Positions 15,915-24,694 of a stretch of DNA of 64,000 nt are shown one piece after another (the first letter of the stretch is position 1; the number at the start of each line of letters is the position of its first letter). The notes under the pieces were generated by a model. It did not search any database. It worked only from the letters and a program-made list of their open reading frames with translations, and had not been told where the DNA came from. Position numbers and translations under genes: made by a program. This DNA comes from Halomonas cerina (GTDB lineage: Bacteria > Pseudomonadota > Gammaproteobacteria > Pseudomonadales > Halomonadaceae), in contig NZ_JACHXP010000005.1 of NCBI RefSeq assembly GCF_014192215.1, forward strand, positions 1 through 64,000, in the 5' to 3' direction.

Positions 15915-17963
15915 TTATCCCAACAGCGAGCGCAGCCCGGCGATGGCGTCTTTCCCCCGGGCCTGCTTCTTCTCCGGGTCTTCCTTGTCGGCCCGCCCTT
16001 CCCACTCGAGGTCGGCGTCCGGCAGTTCGTCGAGGAAGCGGCTCGGGGTGCAGTCCATCAGCTCGCCATAGGCCTTGCGCTGGCGGGCCAGCGTCAGTGT
16101 CAGGGTGCGTCGTGCCCGGGTGATGCCCACATAGGCCAGGCGGCGCTCCTCCTCCACGGTCCCCACCTCGATGGCGTTGCGGTGGGGCAGCAGCTCCTCC
16201 TCCAGCCCCATCAGGTACACATGGGGGAACTCCAGGCCCTTGGAGGCGTGCATGGTCAGCAGCTGGACCCGGTCGGAGTCGTCCTCCTCGGCCTGCTGCT
16301 CGAGGATGTCGCGCAGCACCAGCCGCGAGATGGCCGACTCCACGCTGTCGGTCTCGGTGTCCGTGCTGGCGGTGTCCTCGGGCTCACGGTTCATGGATTT
16401 CTCGAGCTGGTCGATCAGCGTCCAGACGTTGGCCATGCGCCGCTCGGCGATGGTCGGGGCGCTGGCGTTCTGGTAGAGCCAGGCCTCGTAGTCCATCTCC
16501 CTCATCATCTCGCGGATGGCGGCGAGGGCATCCCCCCGGTCCATGCGGTCGCGCACGCCCTCGATGAAGTGGATAAAGCGCGACAGCCGCTCCACGGCCC
16601 GGGTCGGCAGCTGCTCGGCCAGGCCCAGCTCGCGGCAGGCGGCGAACAGCGCGATCTCGCGTTCGGTGGCGTAGTTAGCCAACTTCTCCAGGGTGGTCGG
16701 CCCGATCTCCCGGCGCGGAATATTGACGATACGCAGGAAGGCGTTGTCGTCGGCGGGGTTGATCAGCAGGCGCAGGTAGGCCATGGCGTCCTTGATCTCG
16801 CCGCGCGAGAAGAAGGAGGTACCGCCGGAGAGCTTGTAGGGGATCTGGTAGTGCTGCAGCTTGAGTTCCAGCAGCCGGGCCTGAAAGTTGCCGCGGTAGA
16901 GCACCGCGAAGTCGCGCCACTCGGCGCGCTCCTTGATGCGCCGGGTGAGGATCTCGCTAGCCACCCGTTCGGCCTCGGCCTCCTCGTGGCGGTTGACCAC
17001 CACACGGATCGCCTCGCCCTGCCCCATCTCCGACCACAGGGTCTTGTCGTAGACATGGGGATTGTTACTGATCAGGGTGTTGGCGGCACGCAGGATGGTG
17101 CCGGTGGAGCGATAGTTCTGCTCGAGCTTGATGACCCTGAGACGCGGAAAGTCCTCGCCCAGGGTCACCAGGTTCTCGGGTCGCGCCCCGCGCCAGGCAT
17201 AGATCGACTGGTCGTCGTCGCCGACCACCGTGAAGGTCGCCCGCTCACCCATCAACATCTGCACCAGTCGGTACTGGCTGACGTTGGTGTCTTGGTATTC
17301 GTCCACCAGCATATAGTGGATCTTGCGTCGCCAGCGGGCGAGCGCTTCGGGGTCGTCGCGCAGCAGCACCACCGGCAGCAGGATCAGGTCATCGAAGTCC
17401 ACCGCATTGTAGGCCTTGAGGTGGCGTACGTAGGCCTCATAGACCCGGGCGGCATACTGCTCATCGTCATTTGCCGCATGGGACAGCGCCTGGCCGGGTA
17501 GCACCAAGTCGTTCTTCCAGCTGGAGATCTGGCCCTGCACGCGATTGATCTGATCGGCATCGACCTGGGCGTCCTTGTTCATCAGGTCGCGCAGCAACGC
17601 CTTGGCGTCCTCGGGATCGAACAGCGAGAAGCCGGGCTTGTAGCCCAGCGCCTTGAGCTCGCCACGGATGATGTTGAGTCCCAGGGTGTGGAAGGTCGAG
17701 ACGGTCAAGCCGTGGCCCTGCTTGCCCTTGAGCATCTGTCCCACCCGCTCCTTCATCTCCCGGGCGGCCTTGTTGGTGAAGGTCACGGCGGCGATGCGTC
17801 GGGCGCTCATGCCGCACTCCTGGACCAGATAGGCGATCTTGGTGGTGATCACGCTGGTCTTGCCGGAGCCGGCGCCGGCCAGCACCAGGCAAGGGCCATC
17901 GATGTAGCGGACTGCCTCCTGCTGACGCGGGTTGAGGCGGACCAGGCGTTGCTGTATGGACAT
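15915..17963 (-). CDS. rep: ATP-dependent DNA helicase Rep
   Basis: A 682-residue superfamily 1 helicase that unwinds DNA 3' to 5' and helps replication forks pass obstacles. The helicase motifs are in order: Walker A GAGSGKT (about 31-37), AVTFTNKAAREMKER, VDEYQDTN, VGDDDQSIYAWRGA, EQNYRS, LTMHASKGLEFPHVYL and VGITRARRTLTLT. The length matches Escherichia coli Rep (673). Rep and UvrD are similar; the second helicase in this window (46345-48543) is the better UvrD, and NPRQQEAVRYIDGP is the Rep-type N terminus. The gene ends 4 bases before the heptamer array. Confidence 0.94.
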   Translation of the reverse strand: MSIQQRLVRLNPRQQEAVRYIDGPCLVLAGAGSGKTSVITTKIAYLVQECGMSARRIAAVTFTNKAAREMKERVGQMLKGKQGHGLTVSTFHTLGLNIIRGELKALGYKPGFSLFDPEDAKALLRDLMNKDAQVDADQINRVQGQISSWKNDLVLPGQALSHAANDDEQYAARVYEAYVRHLKAYNAVDFDDLILLPVVLLRDDPEALARWRRKIHYMLVDEYQDTNVSQYRLVQMLMGERATFTVVGDDDQSIYAWRGARPENLVTLGEDFPRLRVIKLEQNYRSTGTILRAANTLISNNPHVYDKTLWSEMGQGEAIRVVVNRHEEAEAERVASEILTRRIKERAEWRDFAVLYRGNFQARLLELKLQHYQIPYKLSGGTSFFSRGEIKDAMAYLRLLINPADDNAFLRIVNIPRREIGPTTLEKLANYATEREIALFAACRELGLAEQLPTRAVERLSRFIHFIEGVRDRMDRGDALAAIREMMREMDYEAWLYQNASAPTIAERRMANVWTLIDQLEKSMNREPEDTASTDTETDSVESAISRLVLRDILEQQAEEDDSDRVQLLTMHASKGLEFPHVYLMGLEEELLPHRNAIEVGTVEEERRLAYVGITRARRTLTLTLARQRKAYGELMDCTPSRFLDELPDADLEWEGRADKEDPEKKQARGKDAIAGLRSLLG

Positions 17964-18007
17964 GGGGATCGGGGTCCTCCGTGATCGCGCAGCGATGCGC
18001 TGCGCAC

Positions 18008-18550
18008 CTACCGATGGTCTTGTATCTTGGCGGCCCCCGGATGGCCGGACCCCGGAAGCCCGGAACCCGGAAGGCCGGCCCCCGGAAGGCCGGCCCCAAC
18101 GAATCCCAGTTGCCGCCAGGCCTCATAGACGATCACCGCAGCGGCGTTGGAGAGGTTCAGGCTGCGACTCTCGGGCCGCATGGGGATGCGCAGGCGCTGC
18201 GTCTCGGGCAGAATGTCGAGCATCGCCTGGGGCAGGCCTCGGGTCTCGGGGCCGAACACCAAGGCGTCGCCTGCCCGGTAGGCGGGCTCATGATAGCCGG
18301 TACGCCCGCGGGTCGAGACGGCGAAGACCCGGGCCGGTGCCACCCCCTCGAGAAAGGCAGGCCAGTCACGATGGACCCGCACCCGGGCCCACTCGTGGTA
18401 GTCGAGCCCGGCGCGACGCAGGCGCTTGTCGTCCAGCACGAAGCCCAGCGGCTCGATTAGGTGCAACCGGAAGCCGGTGTTGGCGCACAGCCGGATCAGG
18501 TTGCCGGTGTTGGGCGGAATCTCGGGCTGGTAGAGCACCACGTCCAGCAT
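18008..18550 (-). CDS. trmL: tRNA (cytidine/uridine-34 2'-O-)methyltransferase TrmL
   Basis: A SPOUT-class enzyme that methylates the wobble ribose of certain leucine tRNAs using S-adenosylmethionine. The family signatures are present: [20 protein letters not shown] at the start, [11 protein letters not shown], and the knotted C-terminal motif [19 protein letters not shown]. The normal domain ends near QLGFVG (about residue 152). Beyond it is a repetitive tail, [20 protein letters not shown], encoded by GC-rich tandem DNA of the form CCCGGAAGGCCGG. The tail seems to have been added by repeat growth through the old stop codon, and it probably does not affect activity. Confidence 0.93.
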   Translation of the reverse strand: MLDVVLYQPEIPPNTGNLIRLCANTGFRLHLIEPLGFVLDDKRLRRAGLDYHEWARVRVHRDWPAFLEGVAPARVFAVSTRGRTGYHEPAYRAGDALVFGPETRGLPQAMLDILPETQRLRIPMRPESRSLNLSNAAAVIVYEAWRQLGFVGAGLPGAGLPGSGLPGSGHPGAAKIQDHR

Positions 18551-18591
18551 CGGCGGCTCTCCGGGACAGCAAAGGCAGGCGCTAGCGTGGT

Positions 18592-19284
18592 TCAGCGCGG
18601 CGTCACGCCGTAGCGATCGCGGTAGGCGCGGATCGCCTCGGCATGACCACGCAACTCGTCGCCGGCCTGCTCCTCGAGGTAGGCGAGCACCATGTCCAGG
18701 GTGACGATGCTGATCACCGGCATGCCATAGGCCGCCTCGACCTGTTGGATGGCACTGCGCGGGTCGTTGTCGTCACCGCCACGCTCCTGGCGATCCAGGG
18801 CCACGACGACCCCGGCGGCCCGGGCCCCGGCGGCCTCGATCAGCCCCATCACCTCACGGATCGCAGTACCGGCGGTGATCACGTCATCGACGATCAGCAC
18901 CCGTCCCTCCAGGGTGGCCCCGACGATATTGCCGCCCTCGCCGTGGGCCTTGGCCTCCTTGCGATTGAACGCATAGGGCAGGTCACGGTCATGGTGATCG
19001 GCCAGCGCCACGGCGGTAGTGGCGGCCAGGGGGATGCCCTTGTAGGCGGGACCGAACAGCACGTCGAACCCGGGGGCACGCTCGGCGATGGCCCGGGCAT
19101 AGAAGCGGCCCAGCTTCGCCAGGGCGCCGCCGGTCCGGAACAGGCCGGCGTTGAAGAAGTAGGGGCTGGCCCGGCCGGACTTGAGGGTGAACTCGCCAAA
19201 GCGCAGCACCCCCTGCACGATGGCGAACTCGATGAACTGCCGCTGGTAGGGTTGCAGACATGCTGCACCCGGATGATCCGCCAC
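18592..19284 (-). CDS. pyrE: Orotate phosphoribosyltransferase
   Basis: Joins orotate to PRPP to make orotidine 5'-phosphate in pyrimidine synthesis. The PRPP-binding motif [13 protein letters not shown] is clear, and the N-terminal [26 protein letters not shown] matches the family. I chose GTG at 19284 because AGGAGG lies 4 bases upstream; this gives 230 residues, slightly longer than the usual ~213. An in-frame start further upstream (19344) would add 20 residues with no family support. It is divergent from crc, the arrangement seen in Pseudomonas. Confidence 0.93.
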   Translation of the reverse strand: MADHPGAACLQPYQRQFIEFAIVQGVLRFGEFTLKSGRASPYFFNAGLFRTGGALAKLGRFYARAIAERAPGFDVLFGPAYKGIPLAATTAVALADHHDRDLPYAFNRKEAKAHGEGGNIVGATLEGRVLIVDDVITAGTAIREVMGLIEAAGARAAGVVVALDRQERGGDDNDPRSAIQQVEAAYGMPVISIVTLDMVLAYLEEQAGDELRGHAEAIRAYRDRYGVTPR

Positions 19285-19393
19285 GAGGCCTCCTCTCACG
19301 TCTCGCCCCCTTATCACGTTTATCGGCCGGGGCCATTTACCCAAACGTCGAAACGTCGGGTATCATACACGCGCGACGCAAAAGGGACCATGT

Positions 19394-20161
19394 ATGAAAA
19401 TCGCCACCATCAATGTGAACGGCATCCGCGAGGCGGTAGGCCGAGGCTTTCTCGACTGGCTGGCCAACCAGGACGCCGACGTCGTCTGCGTGCAGAACCT
19501 CAAGGCCAAGAGCTTCGAGCTCGACGACAGCATCCTCTATCCGGAAGGCTATGAGGGCTATTTCCTCGATGCCGAGCAGGACGGCTTCTCCGGTGTTGGC
19601 CTCTATTGCCGCAAGATCCCCAAGGCGATCATGTACGGCCTAGGCTTTCCCCAATGTGACCACGAGGCGCGCTTCCTGCAGGCCGACTACGATCGTTTCA
19701 GCATCGCCAGCTTCCTGATGCCCGACGGCAGCGACCCGACCGCCAAGCAGACCTTCATGGCCCAGTACCAGGAGTACCTGGCCAAGATGGCCCGCAAGCG
19801 CCGCGAGTACATCATCTGCGGCACCTGGCACATCGCCCACAAGACCCTCGACCTGGCCAACTGGGCCGACCATCAGGCCTCGCCCGGCTTCAGGCCCGAG
19901 GAGCGTGCCTGGATGGACCAGGTGTTCGGCCCCATCGGCTTCATCGACACCTTCCGCGAGATCAACCGCGACGCCGGCGAGTATACCTGGTGGCCAAGAC
20001 TCGACCAGGAGGTCCCGCGGGAACGCCAGGATGGCTGGCGCATCGACTACCAGATCGTCGGGCCCAACTTCCGCCGCCATGTCGTGGATGCCTGGATCGA
20101 CTACGATGCGACCTTCTCCGAGTTCTCGCCGCTGATCGTCGAGTACGACCTGACGCTCTGA
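19394..20161 (+). CDS. crc: Crc: catabolite repression control protein (exonuclease III-like)
   Basis: A 255-residue protein with the exonuclease III/endonuclease-phosphatase fold but with catalytic positions changed. VCVQNLKAK replaces the VCLQETK motif, so the metal-binding Glu is N35. CGTWHIAHK replaces GDWNIAH, losing both the Asp and Asn, and FSEFSPLIVEYD replaces the D-H-P motif. The same losses occur in Pseudomonas Crc, which works with Hfq to block translation of catabolic mRNAs rather than cutting DNA. Position next to divergent pyrE also matches Pseudomonas crc. A plain exonuclease III (xthA) call would therefore be misleading. Confidence 0.85.
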   Translation: MKIATINVNGIREAVGRGFLDWLANQDADVVCVQNLKAKSFELDDSILYPEGYEGYFLDAEQDGFSGVGLYCRKIPKAIMYGLGFPQCDHEARFLQADYDRFSIASFLMPDGSDPTAKQTFMAQYQEYLAKMARKRREYIICGTWHIAHKTLDLANWADHQASPGFRPEERAWMDQVFGPIGFIDTFREINRDAGEYTWWPRLDQEVPRERQDGWRIDYQIVGPNFRRHVVDAWIDYDATFSEFSPLIVEYDLTL

Positions 20162-20180
20162 GCGCGCTCCCTTCGTCGCC

Positions 20181-20235
20181 GTTCCGGCAAAGGCCGGAAC
20201 GCAGCACGCCGGCCCAGTGGTCGGCGTGCTGCGTT
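20181..20235. terminator. Double hairpin between convergent crc and rph
   Basis: Two stems in a row: GTTCCGGC/GCCGGAAC (20181-20200), then AACGCAGCACGCCG/CGGCGTGCTGCGTT (20199-20235). They share two bases. The region separates convergent genes, so it is probably a bidirectional terminator. Confidence 0.75.
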
Positions 20236-20255
20236 CATGCGCGGCTCTCTCGCCC

Positions 20256-20993
20256 TTAGGTCCGGATCCCCAGCGCCTCGCGCTGATGGGCGAACAGCGC
20301 GTCGCCGGCCTGCTCGGCCAGGTCGAGCATCGCGTTGAGCTCCTCGCGACTATAGGTGCCGGACTCGGCGGTACCCTGCACCTCGATCAGCCCGCCGCCC
20401 TCGGCCATCACCACGTTCATGTCGGTGTCGGCGCTCGAGTCCTCCGGGTAGTCCAGGTCGACCACCGGCACGCCCTTGAACAGCCCCACCGAGACCGAAC
20501 TTACCAGCTGGTGGAAGGGATCGCCCTTGATCAGCTTCTCGCGCTGCAGGTAGCGGATGGCATCGACCAGCGCCACGCAGCCGCCGGTGATGGAGGCGGT
20601 GCGCGTGCCGCCATCGGCCTGGATGACGTCGCAGTCGACGGTGATGGTGAACTCGCCGAGCTTCTTGAGGTTCACCGAGGCCCGCAGCGAGCGGCCGATC
20701 AGGCGCTGGATCTCCAGCGTCCGCCCGCCCTGCTTGCCGCGGGTCGCCTCGCGACCGCCTCGGGTATGGGTGGCCCGGGGCAGCATACCGTACTCGGCGG
20801 TCACCCAGCCCTGTTTCTTGCCGCGCAGCCAGCGCGGCACGCCGGCCTCGACGCTGGCGTTGCACAGCACCTTGGTATCGCCGAACTCCACCAGCACCGA
20901 GCCCTCGGCGTGGCGGGTGTAGTCGCGGGTGAGACGGATCTCGCGGGGCTGGTCGGGGGCGCGTCCGCTGGGACGCCGGCTGTCCGAGGACAT
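20256..20993 (-). CDS. rph: Ribonuclease PH
   Basis: A phosphorolytic 3'-5' exoribonuclease (245 residues) that trims tRNA 3' ends. Family features are [43 protein letters not shown] and DADTDMN-like [17 protein letters not shown]. Its length is as expected for the family (~238). It stands divergent from yicC, as in Pseudomonas and many other gammaproteobacteria. There is no sign of the frameshift known in some laboratory Escherichia coli strains. Confidence 0.95.
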   Translation of the reverse strand: MSSDSRRPSGRAPDQPREIRLTRDYTRHAEGSVLVEFGDTKVLCNASVEAGVPRWLRGKKQGWVTAEYGMLPRATHTRGGREATRGKQGGRTLEIQRLIGRSLRASVNLKKLGEFTITVDCDVIQADGGTRTASITGGCVALVDAIRYLQREKLIKGDPFHQLVSSVSVGLFKGVPVVDLDYPEDSSADTDMNVVMAEGGGLIEVQGTAESGTYSREELNAMLDLAEQAGDALFAHQREALGIRT

Positions 20994-21130
20994 GGCACCT
21001 CTCTTAACATGGGAATGAAGGGAATGGGGTCAGCAGGATGGCCCATTCTACACGGTCCACCGGGAGAATCGGTTACACTGCGTTGCCCCGGGACAGTTGT
21101 TCGGGCACCACGACGGCGCAGGAGAGAACC

Positions 21131-21994
21131 ATGGTCCACAGCATGACGGCCTTTTCCCGGCAGGAGCAGGATGGCGACTGGGGGAGCCTGCAGCTGGAAC
21201 TACGCTCGGTGAACCATCGCTACCTCGAGCCTCACTTCCGCCTGCCCGAGGCCCTGCACGATCTGGAACCGGCCTTCCGCGACGCCCTGCGCACCCGTTT
21301 GGCCCGAGGCAAGGTGGAGTGCAGCCTACGTTTCGAGCCGGCCGAGGCTTCTACCGGCATGAGCGTCGATATCGACCGACTGGATGCGCTGGCCGAGGCG
21401 CTGGCCGAGGTGTGTACCCGGGTGCCCCAGGCCCCGATGCCGGACGCCCTGGCGCTGCTCGAGCACCCCGGGGTGCTCGATATCCCGACCCCCGATCTCG
21501 AGGCCGTCAAGGCCGAGGCCCTGGCACTCTTCCAGGCCGGGCTCAAGGACCTGATCGCCGGCCGGGCCCGAGAAGGCGAGAAGCTCGCCATGCTGATCCG
21601 CGAGCGTCTCGCGGCCATCCGCGCGCAGGTCGCCGAGGTACACCGCCTGCTGCCGCAGATCCTCGAGCGCCAGCGTATCCAGCTGCGCCAGCGCCTGGCC
21701 GCCATCCAGGCCGAGCTCGACCCCCAGCGCCTCGAGGCCGAGCTGGTGCTGCTGGCCCACAAGGCCGATGTCGACGAAGAACTCGACCGTCTCGAGACTC
21801 ACGTCGGCGAGGTAGAGCGCCAGCTGGCCCAGAAGGGGCCGGTGGGACGACGCCTGGATTTCCTGATGCAGGAGCTCAACCGCGAGGCCAACACCCTGTC
21901 CTCCAAGTCGGTGGTCGCCGAGACCACCCGCTGCGCCGTGGAGCTCAAGGTGCTGATCGAGCAGATGCGCGAGCAGATCCAGAATATCGAGTAG
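21131..21994 (+). CDS. yicC: YicC-family endoribonuclease
   Basis: A 287-residue member of the YicC family, recently characterised as endoribonucleases involved in RNA turnover. The start MVHSMTAFSRQEQDGDWG and the C-terminal GRRLDFLMQELNREANTLSS are the hallmark regions at both ends, with a helical charged middle. ATG 21131 is preceded by GGAGAGAACC. Frames opening further upstream (21038) lack family similarity and run through the rph promoter region. The length equals the usual one. Confidence 0.93.
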   Translation: MVHSMTAFSRQEQDGDWGSLQLELRSVNHRYLEPHFRLPEALHDLEPAFRDALRTRLARGKVECSLRFEPAEASTGMSVDIDRLDALAEALAEVCTRVPQAPMPDALALLEHPGVLDIPTPDLEAVKAEALALFQAGLKDLIAGRAREGEKLAMLIRERLAAIRAQVAEVHRLLPQILERQRIQLRQRLAAIQAELDPQRLEAELVLLAHKADVDEELDRLETHVGEVERQLAQKGPVGRRLDFLMQELNREANTLSSKSVVAETTRCAVELKVLIEQMREQIQNIE

Positions 21995-22079
21995 GGCGCG
22001 TGCGTGATCGGGCGCTAGGCTCCCCGAGGGTCGCCTGTCTTGCCACCGGCCAGCACGCCTTGCCCCGAGCGACGCACCA

Positions 22080-22100
22080 TTATGTAGTTTTATTACATAA
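22080..22100. promoter_or_regulatory. A/T-rich palindrome upstream of the MFS gene
   Basis: TTATGTA and TACATAA form a perfect 7-bp inverted repeat with a 7-base spacer, inside an A/T-rich stretch (22080-22180) that contrasts with its GC-rich surroundings. It is a candidate operator or promoter region for the exporter gene starting at 22195. No regulator gene is adjacent. Confidence 0.4.
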
Positions 22101-22194
22101 ATAAACCCTCAGCTTCTCGCGATTCCCCCGATAATTTCTTATTCTTTGGTCGCAATAAAGATGTAAATTTCCGTGCTCTACGCGAGGAGTCGCC

Positions 22195-23394
22195 ATGTCG
22201 TCCACCCCGTCCAGCGCCGAGGCGCGCAACCCCCGTCTGGCCGAGCTGGCGCTGGCGCTGGGCGGCTTCGGCATCGGCACCAGCGAGTTCGTGATCATGG
22301 GGTTGCTGGAGCGAGTTGCCGGTGATCTGCAGGTCACCACCGCCGACGTGGGCTACGCCATCTCCGCCTACGCCCTGGGCGTGGTGGTGGGCGCGCCGCT
22401 GATCTCGGCCCTGGCCGCTCGGGTTCCGCGCCGCGCCCTGCTCATCGCCCTGATGCTGGTGTTCGCCGTGGGCAACGTCGCCAGCGCCCTGGCCACCAGT
22501 TTCTGGCCCTTCGTGGGGCTACGCTTCCTCGCCGGCCTGCCCCACGGCGCCTACTTCGGTGTGGCCGCGCTGGTCGCCGCGGCGGCGGTGCCCATCGATC
22601 AGCGCGCCCGCGCCATCGGCCGGGTGATGCTGGGCCTGAGCACGGCGATCGTGGTGGGGGCGCCCCTGGCCACTTGGGCCGGCCAATGGCTGGGCTGGCC
22701 GTTCGCCTTCCACGCCGTGGGCGCCGTGGCCCTGGCCACCATGGTCATGATTCGACTGTGGGTGCCGCCCCAGCCCCGCGACCAGGCGGCGAGCCCGCGC
22801 CGCGAGCTCTCCGCCCTGATCAGCCGGCGGGTGCTGTTCACCCTGGGGGTGGCCAGTATCGGCTTCGGTGGCATGTTCGCGGTGTTCAGCTATGTGGTGC
22901 CCACCCTGCGCACCCAGGCCGGCATGCCCGAGGCGCTGGGCCCCTGGGTGCTGGCGATCTTCGGCATCGGCGGCATCGTCGGCAACCTGGTCGGCGCCCG
23001 CCTCGCCGACCGCCACCTGATGAAGGCGATCCCGCGCATCCTGTTGTGGAGCCTGGCGGTGCAGGTGGGCTTCTTCTTCGCCGCCAATCACCTCGCCGCC
23101 GGGCTGTTGTTCGTCGGCCTGGTGGGCACCGGCATCGCCCTGGGCCCGGCGCTGCAGGCCCGGCTGATGGATGTCGCCGGCGAGGCCCAGACCATGGCCG
23201 CCTCGATGAACCACGCCGCCTTCAACGGCGCCAATGCCCTGGGGGCCTGGCTGGCCGCGGTGACCATCAAGGCCGGGGCCGAATGGTCCGCCAGCGGACT
23301 GGTCGGCGCCGCCCTGGCCCTCGGCGGACTGCTGGTATTCGCCGCCGACCGCCGGCTGGAGCAGCGGGCGCGGCTGCGGACGACCGCCGCCTGA
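22195..23394 (+). CDS. MFS transporter, DHA1 (AraJ/YdhP-like) family
   Basis: A 399-residue inner-membrane protein with 12 predicted transmembrane segments. The first helix carries LALGGFGIGTSEFVIMGLL, the signature of the DHA1 group that includes AraJ, YdhP and NepI-type exporters of sugars, purine nucleosides and drugs. The loop between helices 2 and 3 has the MFS motif LAARVPRRALL, and the second half contains FAVFSYVVPTLR. GCGAGGAGTCGCC before the ATG contains an AGGAG ribosome-binding site. The substrate cannot be told from sequence. It stands alone between yicC and gmk, and is absent from the Pseudomonas order at this place as far as I recall, so it may be a lineage-specific insertion. 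Confidence 0.88.
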   Translation: MSSTPSSAEARNPRLAELALALGGFGIGTSEFVIMGLLERVAGDLQVTTADVGYAISAYALGVVVGAPLISALAARVPRRALLIALMLVFAVGNVASALATSFWPFVGLRFLAGLPHGAYFGVAALVAAAAVPIDQRARAIGRVMLGLSTAIVVGAPLATWAGQWLGWPFAFHAVGAVALATMVMIRLWVPPQPRDQAASPRRELSALISRRVLFTLGVASIGFGGMFAVFSYVVPTLRTQAGMPEALGPWVLAIFGIGGIVGNLVGARLADRHLMKAIPRILLWSLAVQVGFFFAANHLAAGLLFVGLVGTGIALGPALQARLMDVAGEAQTMAASMNHAAFNGANALGAWLAAVTIKAGAEWSASGLVGAALALGGLLVFAADRRLEQRARLRTTAA

Positions 23395-23410
23395 CACTTG
23401 ACCCAGGCCT

Positions 23411-24286
<876 letters not shown>

Positions 24287-24367
24287 TCTATTCGGTCTAC
24301 CCATCGGTGGACCCCCCGGGCGACGCCCCGGCCGGGGCTTCGCCCATCAGCATTCAGGAAGACACCC

Positions 24368-24631
24368 ATGGCGCGAGTCACCGTCGAAGATTGTCTGGAA
24401 AATGTCGAGAACCGTTTCAAGCTGGTGATGATCTCCACCCAGCGCGCCCGCCAACTGGCTCGCGGCTCCCGCGATGCCCTGCTGCCCTGGGAGAACGACA
24501 AGCCCACCGTGATGGCGCTGCGCGAGATTGCCGAGGGACTGGTCGACCACACCGTACTGGACGAACCCGTCGAGGCGGCGCCGATGCGCATGCGCACCGG
24601 GATGGAAACGAGCCTGCCCGCCGAGGAGTGA
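24368..24631 (+). CDS. rpoZ: RNA polymerase omega subunit
   Basis: An 87-residue subunit that helps assemble RNA polymerase and takes part in the ppGpp response. [20 protein letters not shown] and the following [11 protein letters not shown] are the family signatures. Start and length are standard. Placed between gmk and spoT. Confidence 0.96.
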   Translation: MARVTVEDCLENVENRFKLVMISTQRARQLARGSRDALLPWENDKPTVMALREIAEGLVDHTVLDEPVEAAPMRMRTGMETSLPAEE

Positions 24632-24694
24632 GGCCGCCGGATCTTTCATCGCTCCCGCCTTCTGGGCCATCACGAAACCTTCAGGGCGCGCCGC

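Noticed and set aside
18592..19344. PyrE start at 19344
   Set aside because: Adds 20 residues without family similarity; GTG 19284 has a strong AGGAGG before it.
19394..20161. Exonuclease III (xthA)
   Set aside because: Fold is right, but metal-binding and catalytic residues are replaced and the gene is divergent from pyrE, so Crc is the better call.
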